A DNA stretch of 9,073 nucleotides, taken from positions 8,399 through 17,471 of the forward strand of contig DMBB01000185.1 in assembly GCA_003446295.1 (NCBI GenBank), written 5' to 3'. The notes beneath the pieces were generated by a model. It ran no database searches and had not been told where the DNA came from. It saw only the letters and a list, made by a program, of their open reading frames with translations. Origin of the DNA: Erysipelotrichaceae bacterium. GTDB taxonomy: Bacteria; Bacillota_I; Bacilli_A; Erysipelotrichales; Erysipelotrichaceae. This document shows, piece by piece, positions 6,646-9,073 of the stretch (the stretch's first letter is position 1; each line of letters begins with the position of its first letter). The position numbers were made by a program, and so were the translations under genes.

Positions 6646-7395
6646 TCAGGATTCATGGCTGAAAGATGACCGTTTTGCCTGGAAATAATCGAAGAAGCGG
6701 TCTCTGACCTCATCTTTGTGCGTACGGCTGATCGGTATCCGGATACCGTTTTCCAGTACCAGTACATCATGATCCAGTTCTCTGATCATACTGATGTTGA
6801 CCCAGTATCCCTGGTGGCAGTGAATAAACTGTTCTCTCAGTTCCTCCGATATGAGCAGAGCAGGTCTGCGTGTATCGTGATATTCCGTATCTTTGCATGA
6901 AATCAGTGATTTGCGGCTGACTTTGCTGATATAGAGGATCTGACTCACCGGTACGGCGATCGATTTCCCGTCTTCTCTGACAATGATGCTTGGTACTGCA
7001 GCAGGACTGTTTTCCAATGACTGCAGTGCTTTTTTCATTGCGGAAGGGAAATACCGGTCTGCAGTTTTCTTGACCACAAACCAGATATGCTCAGCTTCAT
7101 AAGCATCAGGAGCGTAATCAATATAGCCTGTCAGAAATATGATGCGGCACATCGGTACAAGCAGGTTCATCCGCTTTGCCAGTGTGATGCCGTCCTCTCC
7201 GCCTAGTTCGATATCAAGAACCGCTATATCCGGAGCGTAATGATCTTTATTGATCTCGGACAGCAGTTCTTCCGCACTGGAAAACGTCTGTACTGCATAA
7301 GATCTGTTTTCATTGTCCAGGTAAGACGTCACGAGATCTTCTGCCAGTTTTAAATGTGTACTGTTGTCATCACAAATCGCTATTTTTAATTTCAT
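6646..7395 (-). CDS. LytTR-family response regulator (AgrA/LytR/ComE type), orphan in this window
   Basis: A 249-residue two-domain DNA-binding response regulator. The receiver domain (about 1-125) has the acidic pair D9-D10, the phospho-acceptor D61 in VLDIEL, T89 in FLTG and a conserved Lys at 109 or 110. That Lys is followed by Lys or Thr rather than the usual Pro. The LytTR DNA-binding domain (about 137-240) shows the CHQGYWVNISMI segment (193-204) and PISRTHKDEV near the end (221-230), as in AgrA and VirR regulators that control virulence, bacteriocin or quorum-sensing genes. The ATG at 7395 has GGAG 5 nt upstream. A TATACT at 7427-7422 (minus strand) is a possible -10 element without a convincing -35. 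No histidine kinase adjoins it: the upstream neighbour is the oxidoreductase and the downstream gene is convergent. The signal and targets are unknown. Confidence 0.9.
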   Translation of the reverse strand: MKLKIAICDDNSTHLKLAEDLVTSYLDNENRSYAVQTFSSAEELLSEINKDHYAPDIAVLDIELGGEDGITLAKRMNLLVPMCRIIFLTGYIDYAPDAYEAEHIWFVVKKTADRYFPSAMKKALQSLENSPAAVPSIIVREDGKSIAVPVSQILYISKVSRKSLISCKDTEYHDTRRPALLISEELREQFIHCHQGYWVNISMIRELDHDVLVLENGIRIPISRTHKDEVRDRFFDYFQAKRSSFSHES

Positions 7396-7463
7396 AACTG
7401 CTCCATTACAGTTCTGTTTTCAGTATAAAGCAAATTGTCCGGAACAAGACTGAAAATACTTAT

Positions 7464-7500
7464 CTGCATTCAGCGGCGGATCTTGTGCTGATGCATGCAG
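7464..7500. repeat. Imperfect inverted repeat upstream of the response regulator gene
   Basis: CTGCATTCAGC (7464-7474) is complementary to GCTGA (7487-7491) plus ATGCAG (7495-7500), with a 3-nt bulge (TGC) and a 12-nt loop. It lies between the oxidoreductase terminator and the response regulator, 69 nt before the latter's start. No T-tract follows on the plus strand. It may be an operator or an additional transcript-end hairpin, or it may be chance. The rest of the 149-nt gap (7396-7544) holds only the terminator at 7509-7526 and the possible -10 of the regulator. Confidence 0.35.
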
Positions 7501-7508
7501 ACAGTAAA

Positions 7509-7526
7509 GCGGGGCGTCTGCCCCGC
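7509..7526 (-). terminator. GC-rich hairpin terminator of the oxidoreductase gene
   Basis: GCGGGGC (7509-7515) and GCCCCGC (7520-7526) form a perfect 7-bp, all-G/C stem with a 4-nt loop. On the minus strand it comes 18 nt after the TGA of the oxidoreductase gene and is followed by TTTACTGTCTG, a short and imperfect T-tract. The stem is strong and the position is right, but the tail is modest. Confidence 0.72.
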
Positions 7527-7544
7527 ATGAACCGTTTATTCTGA

Positions 7545-9073
7545 TCAGCCCTTCAGCTTGTTCTTGAGAATCTTGATCTCACGCTTCGCAGCGTAAGGTC
7601 CGATGAGCTTCAGCTTGTCTTCAGCCTTGATCATTCTTGTAGCTTCGGGAATGTCTCTTGTGAGGTGGATCGCATCAAACTCACAGCGTACCGTACACAT
7701 ACCGCAGCCGATGCATCTGTTCAGGTCGACATGAGAAGCACCGCAGCTTAAGCATCTGCCTGCTTCCGTGCGTACCTGCTCCTCCGTGAACGGAAGGCGT
7801 GTATCACTGAACTTGTTGTCCGGTGTAGCAAGCTTGTGTCCGGGTACCTGACGTCTGCTTGTGTCGTAGGAAGGAAGATGAATGTCATCCTTATCCAGCT
7901 GGATAAAGTGTCTCAGGTCTCTTGAAATGGTCAGAGAGTTGCCCGGGTGGACGAAACGGTTGATGGAATCCTCTGCCTGTCTGCCGGCAGCGATCGCATC
8001 GATTGCAAATCTCGGTCCTGTGAACACATCACCGCCGACAAAGATGTCTGCTTCACCTGTCTGCAGTGTAATGGGATCAGCGATCGCTGTTCCGTTGCGG
8101 TTGAGTTCAACCTTGGAACCCTTGAGCAGGTCACCCCAGATAATGGACTGTCCGATTGACATCAGTACATGTTCGCAGCTGATCTCGATCGTTTCTTCCT
8201 CGTCATACTGAGGAGCGAATCTGTGATCCTGGTCATATACGGATGTGCACTTCTTGAATACGATGCCTGTGACCTTTCCGTCTTTTACAAGGACTTCTTT
8301 CGGGCCCCAGCCATTGCAGATCTCGATATTCTCTGCTTTTGCTTCAGCAACTTCGTCAGCTGCTGCAGGCATTTCCTCTTCTGATTCCAGACACAGCATC
8401 GTCACCTTGCCGTCCGTGACACGGACTGCAGTTCTTGCAACGTCGATCGCAACATTGCCGCCGCCTACAACAACGACATCACCGTGCAGCTTCTGGCTGT
8501 GGTCTCTGTTGACTCTGCGCAGGAAGTCTACACCTGTTTCAACGCCTTCAGCATCTTCGCCCGGAACACCGGCAAGTCTGCCGCCCTGGGCACCGATCGC
8601 TACATAGAATGCTTTGTATCCGTCATATCTCAGATCCTGGATCGACATGTCTTTGCCGACTTCAACACCGCACTTGAATTCAACGCCCATCTGTCTGAGC
8701 ACATCGATCTCTGCATTGATGACGTCTTTTTCCAGGCGGAAGCTCGGAATGCCGTATGTCAGCATGCCGCCGAGTTTTTCTTCTTTTTCAAATACCGTTA
8801 CCGGGTAGCCGTGTCTGCGGAGATAATATGCTGCACTTAATCCTGCAGGACCGCCGCCGATGACAGCTACTTTGAATTCGTCATCCCACATACCGCCGGA
8901 GTCTTTTTCACAGAGCGGTACGTATCTGTTTTCTTCGTTCAGTTCCTGAGCAGCGATGAACTTCTTGATCTCATCGATCGCGATCGGTTCATCGACCATG
9001 CCTCTGGTACATACTTCTTCGCATCTGCGGTTGCAGATGGCACCGCATACTGCCGGGAAGGGGTTGTCCTGCT
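7545..9073 (-). CDS. GltD-like FAD/NAD(P)-dependent oxidoreductase with C-terminal ferredoxin-type Fe-S motif (N-terminus beyond window)
   Basis: The reading frame is open to the right edge, so the ATG at 8999 is internal, not the start; 508 residues are visible. They begin with NPFPAVCGAICNRRCEEVC, whose four Cys at 4-residue spacing match the N-terminal [4Fe-4S] domain of the glutamate synthase small subunit and dihydropyrimidine dehydrogenase. Next come an FAD-binding GGGPAG (about 72-77), a GGMLTYGIP segment (about 101-109), an NAD(P)-binding GGGNVAIDVA (about 203-212) and a GGDVFTGP FAD-contact segment (about 346-353). A C-terminal tail carries CLSCG and then CIGCGMCTVRC (about 453-463), a ferredoxin-type [4Fe-4S] motif not found in plain GltD. 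The family moves electrons between NAD(P)H and Fe-S or partner subunits. Missing N-terminal sequence could hold further redox domains. No large glutamate synthase subunit is visible, so a GltD role is not established and the physiological partner is unknown. Confidence 0.88.
   Translation of the reverse strand, partial: QDNPFPAVCGAICNRRCEEVCTRGMVDEPIAIDEIKKFIAAQELNEENRYVPLCEKDSGGMWDDEFKVAVIGGGPAGLSAAYYLRRHGYPVTVFEKEEKLGGMLTYGIPSFRLEKDVINAEIDVLRQMGVEFKCGVEVGKDMSIQDLRYDGYKAFYVAIGAQGGRLAGVPGEDAEGVETGVDFLRRVNRDHSQKLHGDVVVVGGGNVAIDVARTAVRVTDGKVTMLCLESEEEMPAAADEVAEAKAENIEICNGWGPKEVLVKDGKVTGIVFKKCTSVYDQDHRFAPQYDEEETIEISCEHVLMSIGQSIIWGDLLKGSKVELNRNGTAIADPITLQTGEADIFVGGDVFTGPRFAIDAIAAGRQAEDSINRFVHPGNSLTISRDLRHFIQLDKDDIHLPSYDTSRRQVPGHKLATPDNKFSDTRLPFTEEQVRTEAGRCLSCGASHVDLNRCIGCGMCTVRCEFDAIHLTRDIPEATRMIKAEDKLKLIGPYAAKREIKILKNKLKG

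Noticed and set aside
7396..7430. LytTR-type binding site (ACAGTTCTG at about 7408-7416) suggesting autoregulation of the response regulator
   Set aside because: Only one half-site with a mismatch is present. No second 9-bp direct repeat occurs at the expected 12-13 nt distance.
8999..9073. ATG 8999 as the start of the oxidoreductase gene
   Set aside because: The same frame stays open to the window edge and encodes the conserved four-Cys GltD-type motif, so the true start is outside the window.

Overview
The window looks like an ordinary chromosomal segment of a low-to-moderate GC Bacillota (Firmicutes) bacterium. The evidence is strong AGGAGG-type ribosome binding sites, a CIRCE heat-shock operator, an ECF-type vitamin transporter subunit, a MarR plus heterodimeric ABC exporter operon and a LytTR response regulator. 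The overall flavour could fit an anaerobic gut Erysipelotrichia or Clostridia relative, but that is an impression and not something the sequence proves. I see no insertion sequence, phage gene, tRNA, rRNA, CRISPR array or attachment site.

Layout from left to right. (1) 1-701, minus: the first 233 residues of the membrane AAA+ protease FtsH, cut by the window edge. It has a near-perfect CIRCE operator (727-753) directly upstream. (2) 877-1401, plus: an S component (substrate-binding membrane subunit) of an ECF transporter, divergent from ftsH, with its own sigma-A type promoter. (3) 1503-5613, plus: a tightly packed three-gene operon made of a MarR-family regulator and the two half-transporters of a heterodimeric ABC exporter. 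The genes overlap by 7 and 4 nt. A perfect 28-bp palindrome abuts the probable promoter and is the obvious candidate operator. (4) 5662-5703: an intrinsic terminator whose 3' stem arm also carries the Shine-Dalgarno sequence of the next gene, a YdjC/ChbG-like deacetylase-fold protein (5704-6567, plus). (5) 6600-6630: a shared bidirectional terminator between that gene and a convergent LytTR-type response regulator (6646-7395, minus) with no kinase gene next to it in the window. (6) 7545-9073, minus: the C-terminal 508 residues of a GltD-like FAD/NAD(P) oxidoreductase with a C-terminal ferredoxin-type Fe-S motif, cut by the right edge and followed by a GC-rich hairpin terminator.

How the genes fit together. 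Only the MarR-ABC-ABC set forms a clear functional unit: a drug or metabolite efflux system controlled by its own regulator. In it, the first ABC subunit carries the degenerate ATPase-site residues (Asp for the catalytic Glu, Gln for the H-loop His) and the second carries the matching degenerate signature motif, which is the known architecture of TM287/288, BmrCD and LmrCD-type exporters. The other genes appear to be independent transcription units. I found no undescribed multi-gene system. The points most worth a second look are HrcA-type control of ftsH, the terminator that hides a ribosome binding site, and the palindrome at the marR promoter.
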